Under the pieces are notes generated by a model. It worked only from the letters and a program-made list of their open reading frames with translations. It ran no database searches and was not told the DNA's origin. The position numbers and the translations under genes are program-made. From Hirundichthys speculiger (Eukaryota; Chordata; Actinopteri; Beloniformes; Exocoetidae): a DNA stretch of 64,000 nucleotides. Below are positions 1 through 10,751 of this stretch, piece by piece (position 1 is the stretch's first letter; each line of letters opens with the position of its first letter). The DNA lies in the NCBI GenBank assembly GCA_018398805.1, contig JAGFBZ010001926.1, forward strand, positions 1 through 64,000, in the 5' to 3' direction.

Positions 1-2194
1 CCCAATCCTGAGGCCACCGAACCGGATCCCCTCGACACCTCGACTGCGCCTAGAAATTCTGTCCATAAAAGTAATGAACAGAATCGGTGACAAAGGGCAG
101 CCTTGGTGGAGTCCAACCCTCACTGGAAACGAATCCGACTTACTTCCGGCAATGCGGACCAAACTCTGGCACCGGTTGTACTGGGACCGGACAGCCCGTA
201 TAAGGGAGTCCGGCACCCCATACTCCCGAAGCACCCCCCACAGGAATCCCCGGGGAACACGGTCGAAACGCCTTCTCCAAGTCCACAAACACATGTAGAC
301 TGGTTGGGCGAACTCCCATGCCCCCTCCAGGACCCTGAAGAGGGTGTAGAGCTGGTCCACCGTTCCACGGCTGGGACGAAAACCACACTGCTCCTCCTCA
401 ATCCGAAATTCAACTATCCGACGGACCCTCCTCTCCAGGACCCCTGAATAGACCTTCCCAGGGAGGCTGAGGAGTGTGATCCCCCTGTAGTTGGAACACA
501 CCCTCCGGTCCCCCTTTTTAAAGAGGGGGACCACCACCCCAGTCTGCCAATCCAGCGGTACTGTCCCCGACGTCCACGCGATGCTGCAGAGGCGTGTCAA
601 CCAAGACAGCCCCTCAGCATCCAGAGCCTTGAGGAACTCCGGGCGGATCTCATCCACACCCGGGGCCCTGCCACCGAGGAGCTTTTTAACCACCTCGGCA
701 ACCTCAGCCCCAGAGATAGGAGAGTCCACCCCTGAGTCCCCAGACTCTGCTTCCTCATTGGAAGACGTGTCGGCGGGATTGAGGAGGTCTTCGAAGTATA
801 CCCTCCACCGATCCACAACGTCCCGAGTCGAGGTCAACAGCTCCCCATCCCCACTGTATACAGTGTTGATGGAGCACTGCTTCCCCCTCCTGAGACGCCG
901 GATGGTGGACAAGAATCTCTCTTCAAAGCCGTTCGGAAGTCGTTCTCCATGGCCTCTCCAAACTCCTCCCATGTCCGAGTTTTTGCCTCAGCATCCGCCA
1001 AAGCCTGCCGATACCTGTCAGCTGCCTCCAGAGTCCCACATGCCAAAAAGGCCTTATAGGACTCCTTCTTCAGCTTGACGGCATCCCTCACTGCTGGTGT
1101 CCACCAACGAGTTCTGGGATTGCCGCCATGACAGGCACCAACGACCTTACGGCCACAGCTCCGGTCGGCCGCCTCAACAATAGAGGCCCGGAACATAGCC
1201 CACTCGGACTCAATGTCCCCCTGCCTCCCTCGGAACATGATCGAAGTTCCGCCGGAGGTGTGAGTTAAAGCTCCTTCTGACAGGAGACTCTGCCAGACGT
1301 TCCAGCAGACCCTCACAACACGTTTGGGCCTGCCAGGTCTGACCGGCATCCTCCCCCACCATCTGAGCCAACCCCACCACCAGGTGGTGATCAGTTGACA
1401 GCTCCGCCCCTCTCTTCGCCCGAGTGTCCAAGACATGCGGCCGCAAGTCCGACGATACGATTATGAAGTCGATCATCGAATTGCAGCCTAGAGTGTCCTG
1501 GTGCCAAGTGCACATGTGGACACTCTTATGCTTGAACATGGTGTTCGTTATGGACAGTCCATGACGAGCACAGAAGTCCAACAACGAAACACCACTCTGG
1601 TTCAGATCGGGGGGCCCCTGCCTCCCAACCCACCACACCCCTCCAGGTCTCACTGTCGTTGCCCCCGTGAGCATTGAAGTCCCCCAGCAGAACGAGGGAG
1701 TCCCCAGATGGAACATTCTCCAATACTCCATCCAAGGACTCCAAAAAGGGTGGGTACTCTGAACTGCTATTTGGTGCGTAAGCACAAACAACAGTCAGGA
1801 CCCGTCCCCCCACCTGGAGGCGGAGAGAAGCTACCCTCTCGTCCACCGGAGTAAACCCCAATGTACAGGCGCCAAGTCGGGGGGCAATAAGTATGCCCAC
1901 ACGAGCTCGGCGCCTCTCACCCGGAGCAACTCCAGAGTGGAAATGCGTCCAACCCGTCTTGAGGATACTGGTTCCAGAGCCCAAGCCGTGTGTTGAGGTG
2001 AGTCCAACTATATCTAGCTGGAACCGCTCGACCTCACACACCAGCTCAGTCTCCTTCCCCGCCAGAGAGGTGACATTCCACGTCCCTAGAGCTAGCTTCT
2101 GCAGCCGAGGATCGGACCGCCAGGGTCCCCGCATCCGGCTACCGCCCAGCTCACTGCGCACCCGACCTCTATGGCCCCTCCTGCAGGTGGTGAG
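1..2194 (-). mobile_element. Non-LTR retrotransposon (LINE), 5' part, frameshifted, cut by window edge
   Basis: Read on the minus strand, the element starts near 2194 and runs off the left edge. The first segment (about 2161-1526) encodes an apurinic-type endonuclease: GTWNVTSL near the start, then LLGDFNAH (catalytic D and N), then in a shifted frame STDHHLVV (the terminal D-H pair). A reverse transcriptase follows: FVDLEKAF is visible around 300-260 and a GLHQGCPLSPILF motif around 120-60. The catalytic YxDD box would lie beyond position 1. Frame changes near 1640 and further on mean this copy is dead. The endonuclease plus RT order is standard for LINEs. I cannot fix the clade (I/Nimb-like is my best guess). 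Confidence 0.88.
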
Positions 2195-2700
2195 TCCACT
2201 GGAGTATAATATAAATATTTGTATGTTTCATTTGTTTTTGGTTTTTTTTGTGTGTGTTGTTTCAAAGACTTTATGTCAGCAAACATTGATATTAGATCAA
2301 TTTAGAGGAAAAACAGTTTTGTTCTTGAACATGAAATTACTCAAAACAACTTATATTAGATAAAATGATACGGAAAACACTAAGATATAAAAGTGACTTT
2401 GTAAGGCCATTTAATTCAATAAATACATGTAATGACGGGAAGTCAGAATTTTTTCACTCACCTTGAACATCCAAGACATGAACAAAATTAACAAATTACT
2501 GAACCACCTACCAGTCACTTGGCTTGAAATTTGGCGATTTCATTTTCCAAATACCATTACAAGTGAGTGTATAGAGTTGATTGAACATCAGTCATTTTCA
2601 TCAATAAATAAAAGTATCATAAATGTCATTGTATTTAAAGGAGACATTTTGAAAAATAAGAATATTGGTACTTTACAACCAGCCTACAATTGCATATACA
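2195..2700 (-). repeat. Inverted copy of 7SL-array spacer
   Basis: This stretch is the reverse complement of the spacer found before the 7SL genes (compare about 6635-7140 and 19455-19960). It shares the runs around CCAAGACATGAACAAAATT and the block reading as tail of GCAATTGTAGGCTGG. It abuts the LINE 5' end on the left and a direct-orientation spacer segment at about 2697 on the right, so an inversion junction lies here. The 7SL gene expected in a full unit is missing. Confidence 0.8.
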
Positions 2701-2934
2701 CATTTCCTTGATGACCCATTTCAAACGTTACTTTTGACTCACTTCTTCTTCTTTATACAACATGTAAATATCTGAAAACCCAATGCTGAAAAAAATGATG
2801 TCATTCATTCTAAGAAAATAAGCTGTGAATGTGTGCTTCCACATGTGGGAGTTATTGTCAGTAAATGTATTCATACACTTACTAAACCTTTTTTTATGAA
2901 CCATTATTTCACAATACAACAGGAAGTCATTTTC
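2698..2934 (+). repeat. Array-edge spacer, direct orientation, first part
   Basis: Matches 11385-11512 and, past the point where internal units switch to a LINE fragment, continues like 21230-21345 at the right end of the array. It ends at the 13-bp target duplication of the L1-like insertion and resumes at 4202. Confidence 0.7.
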
Positions 2935-4201
2935 TTTTTTTTTAAATTTTCTTTATTATTGTTATTCTCACACATTACATTACACAACAGGTATTGGATT
3001 CTTGATTTACAATTATGGTCAAGAAGAGAGGAATGCATCAGCATAGTCATTACCATATAGCTGTGTAATGTTAAAAAAAAAAAAAAAAAAGGCAAAACCT
3101 GCATACATTTAGATTATATTTTTAAGAACAAACAAACAAAACTAACTTAAGGCAAACAAGAAAAAGGAACTGTGAAGAAATGGGATGTATGGGATTATAA
3201 CAGCGGCTATGATCAGTTGTAGGGAGACCAAACAACAAAATTATAAATTTTGAAATACATACACATACAAATATGTATGTATAAAGCATATAAGATCTGG
3301 CAGTCCTTCAGACCAACAGGGAAATAATCAGGAGAGTAAGTGAGTGGCTGGGTGGAGGTAAGTAATTTAGTTTCTAGGATGAGACCGTGTCGTTTGTACA
3401 AAGGAGACCCATTTTGACCATGACCTTGTGAATTTATCCATTTGTAGCCTAAGTGAGAAAGTAATCTTTTCCATTTCATATATTTCGTCAACAATATCAG
3501 TCCATTCCTCTATTGTGGGGGGGTCAGGATGCAGCCAGTGGCGTGTGATGGTTTTCTTGCCAGCAGAAATCAGAGCACCAAATAGGTATTTGTTGAGATG
3601 CCCTGTGAGAAAATTAATTTCTCCCAGAATAAAGGTTTTGAAATGGTATGGTATTTTCATGTTGAACATGTTTTCTAATATTTTGTGCATCTCTACCCAG
3701 AAATTTACAATTACTGGACAATCCCAAAATATATGCCAATGGTTTGCATCCCGGCTCCCACACATCCTCCAGCATTGTGGATCCTCTCCTGAAACATGAG
3801 CTTTCTGTTTAGGGGTTACAAAAAATCTGGTTAAACATTTCCATGCAAATTCTCTCCATGTATGCGAGTTGGTGCATTTCCACTGGAACTCACAACAACT
3901 GTACCACTCCTCTCTGGGCATTTCAAAGTTACCTTCCTTCTCCCATTTATCTTTAATGTAGTCTGTAGAGTAGTTTTTTTTAATCATAAAGCCCTTATAT
4001 ATTCTAGATATAGTACCTTTAGCTCGCTCTGATGAATAAGCACGTAATATCTCTTTCAGTATTGGGTCTTCTGGATCGACTGTATAGTTTTTAATTACCT
4101 TATTAAAGTAATTACGTAGTTGTAGATACCTGTAAAAATCTTGCTTTTCTAGAAAATGATCTCTTTTCAGAGTTTGAAAACTTTTAAGTTGTCCCTTATC
4201 G
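2935..4201 (-). mobile_element. 5'-truncated L1-like LINE insertion
   Basis: The sequence GGAAGTCATTTTC occurs on both sides (2922-2934 and 4202-4214), a clean 13-bp target-site duplication. Between the two copies the minus strand encodes, at 3367-3987, about 200 residues resembling the C-terminus of L1-type ORF2, including a Cys/His-rich stretch (CWRMCGSRDANHWHIFWDCP). The T-rich left end is the poly-A tail read from the other strand. Only the last ~1.27 kb is present, as expected from 5' truncation during target-primed reverse transcription. Confidence 0.85.
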
Positions 4202-4670
4202 GGAAGTCATTTTCACACATGAAATACATAATATAATGTCCTTCTTCTTTCTGAAAAAAAAGTTTTAACCTTCTTTTTCAACATTTGAATGACACTGTAA
4301 TACAGTCAACAGTTGTGATAAAGAACACTTTATCAGACAGGTGACACTGACATGAGAACAACATAAATATTATTTGAGACACAACTAAACACGTTTACAA
4401 TTAATACAGTCAATACAAATGCAATCCAGAAATGTACATACTTTCATATTATTTATCTGTTTGTCTTTGTCAGTGGGAGGAAACCGGAGCACCTGGAGAA
4501 AACCCATGTAAATATGTAAATATACAAATACAAGAAAAGAAAACATACATGTGTTCAAATTTGGTCTTTTGTGTGCTCATGTCCACGTGCATGTGAGAGT
4601 ATTTACAAGACGAATTGTAAATATAGATGTAAAAGAAGTTCTTGTTGGTTCTCATTTTTCTTCTTGTCTC
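4202..4670. other. Array-edge remnant, then possible 3' flank of the coiled-coil ORF
   Basis: 4202-4290 continues the array-edge sequence also seen at 21335-21400. From about 4290 to 4670 I see no coding signal or known repeat. It could hold the 3' untranslated region of the minus-strand ORF that ends at 4671. Confidence 0.4.
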
Positions 4671-5576
4671 TCACTGAATTTGTCTCCTACTTTTATATTG
4701 GCGGCGATGTGGTAGTGTCATCATCTTTTTGAAACGCCTCCAGAGAGAAGGTTTCTTTTGCCTTTCGGGGACACGGTCTGATGTCAGGACCTCTTCTGCT
4801 TTTGGGACAAGTATGTCATTCTTTTGAAGGAGTTCCTCAGATTCTTCTGATTCAGGGATTTTATCAGTTATCTCAAGTTGGTGGTTGGAGATCGTTTTTG
4901 ATCCGGAGTCATCTTCAGGAACTAAAGTCTCAGTTTGGGTGGAGACTGTCTGTGTATCAGGGATGTCTGCAGGTACAAAAGCCTCAGTTTGTGTGGAAAC
5001 ACTCTGAAGTTCTGGGCCTTTGTCTGCTGCAGAGGACTTGGGTCCATCTGCAGGTATGTCAGGCTGGTGGTTGGTGGTTTCTAAGGCAGACTTTACCTGC
5101 ACTGTGAGTTCTGCCACCTTCCCCTCAAGACTTTTTATGGTCTGTTCGTGTGTTTTCACTTTAGAAGCCAGTTCAGTGTTACAGCTGGTCTTCTCTTCCA
5201 GCTGCTTTTTCACCTTTTCCAGTTCCTTGAGGGTTTCTGCAGATCTTGAGCCATCCTCTCTGAGTGTTTGAGCCGCTTTAGAGGACACATGTAGGTCGTC
5301 CACAGTGCATTGGCAAAATTTGAGTGGTTTTTCAGTGGTTATTCTGCGATGGTACTCATCCTTCAAGAGTCTTTCAACCTCTTGAAGCTGTTCCACTTTC
5401 AAATTGCACTCATTCTCTGCAGCAAGCCTCTTCTCTTTTTCTTGAGCGAGAAGGTCGTCGTTGTTCTGCAGCCTGTTTGTGCTGGTCCCTGTCCTTGTCC
5501 CTGCTACATTGACTTGATGTAGCAGGTTGTTGATCTGATCTTGATTCATCTCTTTGGCTCTTGGTTGGGAGGCCAT
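4671..5576 (-). CDS. Coiled-coil protein of unknown function, 301 aa
   Basis: A single uninterrupted 301-codon frame starts MASQPRAKE. Residues ~35-165 are rich in Glu, Lys, Leu and Gln with heptad-like spacing, so a coiled coil is likely. The middle (about 170-235) is acidic and contains a short internal duplication, SVSTQTEAFVPADIP followed by TVSTQTETLVPEDDS. The C-terminus (about 270-301) is strongly basic (WRRFKKMM, RRQYKSRRQ). There is no signal peptide or membrane segment. I do not recognise the family. The start codon is directly preceded by an in-frame TAA, and upstream sequence in the same frame also looks coding. This could therefore be a complete short ORF, the 3' exon of a longer gene, or a gene split by one nonsense mutation. 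Confidence 0.55.
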   Translation of the reverse strand: MASQPRAKEMNQDQINNLLHQVNVAGTRTGTSTNRLQNNDDLLAQEKEKRLAAENECNLKVEQLQEVERLLKDEYHRRITTEKPLKFCQCTVDDLHVSSKAAQTLREDGSRSAETLKELEKVKKQLEEKTSCNTELASKVKTHEQTIKSLEGKVAELTVQVKSALETTNHQPDIPADGPKSSAADKGPELQSVSTQTEAFVPADIPDTQTVSTQTETLVPEDDSGSKTISNHQLEITDKIPESEESEELLQKNDILVPKAEEVLTSDRVPERQKKPSLWRRFKKMMTLPHRRQYKSRRQIQ

Positions 5577-5735
5577 TTAAAGATGAGTGTTAGTCTTTTC
5601 TTGCAGGTGATTTTTTAGCTTTTCTAGATCCCCGAGGACCAGCAAGTTGGCCTCTGTACATCTAGATTTGCCATGACTGTCTGCTTCAGGAGCTCTGCTG
5701 GATTTACTCAGATTTTCGATAATGCGGTTGAGCTC
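5577..5735 (-). pseudogene. In-frame upstream coiled-coil-like segment ended by TAA
   Basis: On the minus strand this stretch reads openly as a Leu/Glu/Lys-rich peptide (LNRIIENLSKSS, then LVLGDLEKLKNHLQEK) that ends THL-stop immediately before the ATG of the coiled-coil ORF, in the same frame. At its upstream end it merges into a LINE fragment (KKGQNRL matches KKGQSRL of the LINE at 21376-22166). It is either the interrupted N-terminal part of the gene or chance open sequence. Confidence 0.4.
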
Positions 5736-6460
5736 AAGTCTGTTCTGTCCCTTCTTTAGACAGCGTCACTGTTGTTTCCAGTCCAGTCTGTCATCCAGAT
5801 AAGCAGAGAGGTATTTGTACTCCTCCACCACCTCCACTTCTTCTCTTATGATGGAAATACTGTATGACAATCCTGGTCCTCCTAATATCCACAACCATCT
5901 CCTTTGTCTTGTTCACATTCAAGATGAGATGATTGTTCCCACATCATGACAGAAAGTGGTCCGCCACGTCTCTGTACTCAGTCTTTTGTCCATCACCGAT
6001 ACACCCCACAACTGCAGAGTAATCTGAGTACTTCTGCATATGACATAACTCTGACTTGTACCAGAAATATGAGATGTACAGAATGGAGAGGAATGATCTG
6101 AGTACAGTTTCCTGTGGTGGTTCTGTGCGACTGACCACCCAGCCAGACACACAACCATTCAGTGTCACAAACTGTAGCCTCTTTGTCAGGTAGTCAGTAT
6201 TCCAGGTGATTGTGGGGGATTTCACCTGTGTTTTGTGGAGTTTCTAACATAATCATGAAGACTAAATGGTGTAAAATGCACTGGAGAAATTGAAAAAGAT
6301 GATCCTCCCAGTGCGGATCCAATTAAAAGATGGTTAAGATCTTTTTGGTACATGAAAACACCATCTGGACTTGCAGCCTTGTTCCAGTTCAGTCTCTCCA
6401 GCTGCTTCTTCACCTGACTGCTGGAGACAGACAGGTGGGAGGTGGAGGGGGCTCAGCATC
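5736..6460 (-). mobile_element. LINE-A reverse transcriptase fragment (copy flanking unit 1)
   Basis: Minus-strand pieces include KAASPDGV (normally KAAGPDGV), FLSILYISYF, CHMQKYSDYSAVVGCI, NHLILNVNKTKEMVVD and EVVEEYKYL, in order but in several frames. The same family appears at 21376-22300 and 57250-57760. The catalytic YxDD-like box reads YSDYS, with the second Asp replaced by Tyr. Clade not assigned; Rex1/L2-like is plausible. Confidence 0.8.
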
Positions 6461-6556
6461 TCCTGATATGATATGATATGATATGATATGATATGATATG
6501 ATATGATATGATATGATATGATATGATATGATATGATATGATATGATATGATATGA
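6461..6556. repeat. (TGATA)n pentanucleotide microsatellite
   Basis: About 19 tandem copies of TGATA between the LINE-A piece and the spacer of unit 1. Related runs lie at 9763-9780, 12889-12912, 16038-16107 and 19314-19391. Confidence 0.95.
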
Positions 6557-6619
6557 TACAAAATAAAACAATGAGATCATCATGTCATATTTGTTGTCTT
6601 CTATATATATTAATAAACA

Positions 6620-7136
6620 AGGCTTCATTTATATGCAATTGTAGGCTGGTTGTAAAGTACCAATTTTCTTATTTTTTCAAATGGCTCCTTTAAATACAAT
6701 GACATTTATGATGCTTTTATTTATTAATGAAAATGACTGATGTTCAATCAACTCTATACACTCACTTGTAATGGTATTTGGGAAATGAAATCGCCAAATT
6801 TCAAGCCAAGTGACTGGTAGGTGGTTCAGTAATTTGCTAATTTTGTTCATGTCTTGGATGTTCAAGGTGATTGAAAACTATTCTGACTTCCCGTCAATAC
6901 ATGTATTTATTGAATTAAATTGCCTAACAAAGTCACTTTTATATATTAGCGTTTTCCGTATCATTTTATCTAATATAAGTTGTTTTGAGTAATTTCATGT
7001 TCAAGAACAAAACTGTTTTTCCTCTAAATTGATCTAATATCAATGTTTGCTGATATGAAGTCTTTAAAACAACCCATACACACAAAAAAACAAACAAATG
7101 AAAACATACAAATATTTATATGCAACAAATTAATAA
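6620..7136. repeat. Array spacer upstream of 7SL copy 1
   Basis: AT-rich spacer shared with units 2, 3 and 5 (about 9785-10286, 12915-13414, 19450-19968) and inverted at 2195-2700. No convincing coding potential; the short ORFs here recur only because the spacer recurs. Confidence 0.8.
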
Positions 7137-7304
7137 AAGCTACTTCTGCATGGATGCTGTTCATTCAGATGAAGAAAATCAGTAAAGATGATGATTTCCC
7201 AAAAACCACTGAAACACCAATCTTCTCCTCTCCTACATGCTGCCATGATAGTCAGACCATCACCTTGGTACCAGTTCAAAGACCTGTCAGTGGGTGAGTC
7301 TCTC
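7137..7304 (+). promoter_or_regulatory. Conserved upstream block of the 7SL genes
   Basis: About 168 bp directly before the RNA start are nearly identical in all five units (also 10287-10453, 13415-13578, 16693-16858, 19969-20135). This includes unit 4, whose more distal upstream sequence is unrelated. 7SL transcription by RNA polymerase III needs upstream elements as well as internal boxes, so this is the likely promoter. I see no perfect TGACGTCA site and no clear TATA box. The block includes GATAGTCAGACCATCACC about 60 bp upstream. Confidence 0.6.
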
Positions 7305-7602
7305 GCCGGGTGCTGTGGCGCGTGCCTGTAATCCAAGTTACTGGGAGGTTGAGACTGGAGGATCGTTTGAGCTCAGGAGCTCTGAGCTGCAGTGGTCTAT
7401 GCTGATCGGGTGTCCGCACTAAGTTCGGTATTGATATGGTGTTCCCGGGGGAGCCTGGGACCACCAGGTCATCTAAGGAGGGGTGCACCGGCCCAGGTCG
7501 GAGACGGAGCAGGTCAAAGCCCCCGTACTGCTCAGTAGTGGGATCACACCTGAGAATAGAGGCTGTAGTGCAGCCTGAGTAATACAGCGGGACCCAGTCT
7601 TT
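7305..7602 (+). ncRNA. 7SL (signal recognition particle) RNA, copy 1
   Basis: This is the RNA scaffold of the SRP, which directs ribosomes making secretory proteins to the ER. The ~298-nt length matches vertebrate 7SL (about 299 nt). The 5' Alu domain begins GCCGGGTGCTGTGGCGCG and continues with TGCCTGTAATCCAAGTTAC, close to the human form. The S domain has the helix 6 region GTCCGCACTAAGTTCGG and a GGAG loop. The helix 8 block GGTCGGAGACGGAGCAGGTC has a GGAG tetraloop, which fits the SRP GNAR consensus. The 3' end returns to Alu-domain sequence and stops at TTTT (7600-7603), a Pol III terminator. This copy differs from the others at one position I can see (AGAGGC against AGATGC near 7560). 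Confidence 0.95.
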
Positions 7603-8395
7603 TCATACAGCTGGAACTCTTCAAATAATTATTGTCACAGCACACGAGCTCTAACTTCACATCTTCAAATCTTACATCAGCTTCATCACTGATTCTCCGT
7701 TTTCTCTTTTCCATTCAAAACTACTGCACTTTCTTGCTCCTCCACTGCCTCCACCTGGAGAATAGGAGAAACGACCAGCACACTCTCACTGCAGCTTCTC
7801 ACAGAATCAGATAGAAAACTTGTTCAGTCAGTTTTCTACAGAGGAAAATATCACAACTCACACACTTTTATCTCTGTTTTCATTTACATATGACTCATGT
7901 CTCATTTGACAGCAGACAGGAAACATTTGGGAGAAAAATCAAACACTTTCTCATCAGCTGTGAAAAAGTTTGCTCATTAATTGGAAACAAGTCCGTTAAA
8001 TATTTCAATAGCATTTTAATCAGTAATTTCATTTATTAAACTAAATCAGTTGGAATATTAAATGTAAAATATATTTGGTGTTTTATATTTTTATTTCATG
8101 GATGGATTAATAAAATGCAGCACATTCCAGTGTATAAAGCACATTTTTTTTAACTGCTTGCTGAAGTAATTTTTTTAAATCTATACATTTTTTTTGCAAG
8201 AAGGTTGTACAATCTCACAATTTCTTCCCTAAGTATAAATCATTTTGTTTGTTTTACATACCATAAACACATTTCCTTGACGACCCAGTTCAAACGTTAC
8301 TTTTGACTCCTTCTTCTTCATATAACATGTAAATATCTGAAAACCCAATGCTGAAAAAAATGATGTCATTTATTCTAAGAAAATAAGATGTGAAT
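7603..8395. repeat. Downstream block of unit 1
   Basis: The first ~260 bp after the RNA gene are strongly conserved between units. Read on the minus strand they contain a short KRKRRISDEADV-like peptide in one frame. The remainder is AT-rich spacer with indels between units (compare 10752-11515, 13877-14671, 17157-17943, 20434-21236). Confidence 0.75.
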
Positions 8396-8852
8396 TCAAG
8401 ATGAGATGATTGTTCCCACACCCTGACAGAAAGCGGTCCACCACTTCTCTGTACTCAGTCTCTTGTCCAATATACCCCACAACTGCAGAGTAATCTGAGT
8501 ACTTCTGCATATGACAGAACTCTGACTTGTACCGGAAATCTGAGATGTACAGATGTGCCTCTTTGTCAGGTAGTCAGTATTCCAGGTGTTTGTGGGGGCT
8601 TTCACCTGTGTTTTGTGGAGTTTCTAATATAATCATGAAGACTGAATGGTGCTAAATGCACTGGAAAAATTGACAAAGATGATCCTTCCCGTGCGGATCC
8701 CATTAAAAGATGGTTAAGATCTTTTTGGTACATGAACACATCATCTGGACTTGCAGCCTTGTTCCAGTTCAGTCTCTCCAGCTGCTTCTTCACCTGACTG
8801 CTGGAGACAGACAGGTGGGAGGTGGAGGGGGCTCAGCATCTCCTGATATGAT
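8396..8852 (-). mobile_element. LINE-A fragment in unit 1/2 spacer
   Basis: Minus-strand RT remnant with the same D-to-Y change in the catalytic box. It has an internal deletion relative to the 5736-6460 copy and ends abruptly inside NHLILN at the junction GAATTCAAGATGAGATG. The same truncation and deletion recur in the other units, so they predate amplification. Confidence 0.8.
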
Positions 8853-8861
8853 ATGATTAAA

Positions 8862-9762
8862 AAAAAGGTCTGTCAACGAGTTAAATTCAATGTGGCAAAC
8901 TTTAGATATGTACGGAACTGTATGTCCACAGAGGCTGCAATTATGTATATCCATTCAATGATCTTTTCCCACATTACATACTGTTTAACAACTTGGTCTC
9001 AGGCCAGTGCAACATTTCTTATGCACATTCAGTCCCTTTATAAACAAATCTCAAAGTTCTGGATATAAAACCTAGATATCATCACCACTGTTTCATTTTA
9101 ACTAAATATAAACTCCTGAGCTGGGAAAACCTGGTGGAATACACTAACTTATGTCTAACTTACAAGATTATAAATGGACATGACCCTTCTGTGTTAAGAC
9201 AATTCATAAAAACAGGTTCATCTACAAAAATATCCACAAGAAGCACAACTAGAGGTGACTGTATAATCCAGATGAGAAAAAGCAGTTTTGGCCAATCTGC
9301 ATTTTCCATTAGAGCTGCACCTGAGTGGAACATAATACCATCCCACATTAGAGATATAAGTACATACCATACATTCAAATACAACCTAAAAAAGTGGTTA
9401 GTTAGCCACCAGATATGTCAACACTAAACATCACACTGTCAGCACCTCTATTTGTTATTAGTTGTACATTGTCTTATATATTTATCTTTTTTCCTTCCCT
9501 GTTTTTCCTATATTAACCATCCTCTTTTTATATGTGTTATGTGTTCTTTTATAAATAAGATTTAACATGATGTCTGTGTATTTTATACTTTTGTTTCTTT
9601 TAGTATGCATCTGACCTGTTAACATCGGTCCAAGGACAACAGATGTAAAAAAGCCATTTTGGCTAATTCTGGCACATTTACATTCTATGTTTATTAAGGT
9701 GAACTGTGCATGTCAATTAAACCATAAATGAATGTCAAATAAATCAGAAATAAATAAAATAT
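8862..9762 (+). mobile_element. LINE-B 3' end (ORF C-terminus and 3' UTR), first copy
   Basis: The plus strand encodes the end of a LINE ORF: HSMIFSHITYCLTTWSQA, then after a stop YTNLCLTYKIINGHDPS, then RAAPEWNIIPSHIRDIS and KKWLVSHQIC. The 3' UTR has the block GGTCCAAGGACAACAGATG followed by AATAAATAAAAT, and runs into TGATA repeats. It is flanked by TGATA on both sides, as if inserted into the microsatellite or ending in it. Confidence 0.8.
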
Positions 9763-10286
9763 ATGATATGATATGATATATATTCATTTATATGCAATTG
9801 TAGGCTGGTTGTAAAGTACCAATATTCTTATTTTTCAAAATGGCTCCTTTAAATACAATGACATTTATGATGCTTTTATTTATTGATGAAAATGACTGAT
9901 GTTCAATCAACTCTATACACTCACTTGTAATGGTATTTGGGAAATGAAATCACCAAATTTCAAGCCAAGTGCCTGGTAGGTGGATCAGTAATTTCCTAAT
10001 TTTGTTCATGTCTTGGATGTTCAAGGTGATTGAAAAATATTCTGACCTCCCGTCATTACATGTATTTATTGAATTAAATGGCCTTACAAAGTCCCTTTTA
10101 TATCTTAGTGTTTTCCATATCATTTTATCTAAGTTGTTTTGAGTAATTTCATGTTCAAGAACAAAACTGCTTTTTCTCTAAATTGATCTAATATCAATGT
10201 TTGCTGACATAAAGTCTTTAAAACAACAAAACAACAAAAAAAATGAAAACATACAAATATTTATACTATATCCAACAATTGAATAA
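9763..10286. repeat. TGATA run and spacer of unit 2
   Basis: Short TGATA run followed by spacer homologous to 6620-7136, with scattered substitutions and small deletions. No gene seen. Confidence 0.8.
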
Positions 10287-10453
10287 AAGCTACTTCTGCA
10301 TGGATGCTGTTCATTCAGATGAAGAAAATCAGTAAAGATGATGATTTCCCAAAAACCACTGAAACACCAATCTTCTCCTCCCTACATGCTGCCATGATAG
10401 TCAGACCATCACCTTGGTACCAGTTCAAAGACCTGTCAGTGGGTGAGTCTCTC

Positions 10454-10751
10454 GCCGGGTGCTGTGGCGCGTGCCTGTAATCCAAGTTACTGGGAGGTTG
10501 AGACTGGAGGATCGTTTGAGCTCAGGAGCTCTGAGCTGCAGTGGTCTATGCTGATCGGGTGTCCGCACTAAGTTCGGTATTGATATGGTGTTCCCGGGGG
10601 AGCCTGGGACCACCAGGTCATCTAAGGAGGGGTGCACCGGCCCAGGTCGGAGACGGAGCAGGTCAAAGCCCCCGTACTGCTCAGTAGTGGGATCACACCT
10701 GAGAATAGATGCTGTAGTGCAGCCTGAGTAATACAGCGGGACCCAGTCTTT
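10454..10751 (+). ncRNA. 7SL (SRP) RNA, copy 2
   Basis: Full-length copy with intact Alu and S domains and a TTTT terminator at 10749-10752. By eye it is identical to copies 3-5. The conserved upstream block is present (10287-10453), so it is probably transcribable. Confidence 0.95.

Noticed and set aside
491..1078. 195-codon plus-strand ORF
   Set aside because: Antisense shadow of the LINE endonuclease/RT region.
6461..6556. TGATA arrays considered as a CRISPR-like array
   Set aside because: Uninterrupted 5-bp units with no spacers; a eukaryotic microsatellite.
7276..7488. Recurrent 70-codon minus-strand ORF (MHPSLDDLVVPGSPG...) in all five units
   Set aside because: It lies antisense within the 7SL RNA gene; its conservation is that of the RNA.
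7305..7602. Alu-type SINE as explanation for the 7SL-like sequence
   Set aside because: The complete S domain (helices 6 and 8) is present, which Alu elements lack, and there is no A-rich tail or target duplication.
7632..7814. Recurrent plus-strand ORF (MSQHTSSNFTSSN...) after each 7SL gene
   Set aside because: It repeats only with the spacer, breaks in unit 4 by a frameshift, and has low-complexity composition.
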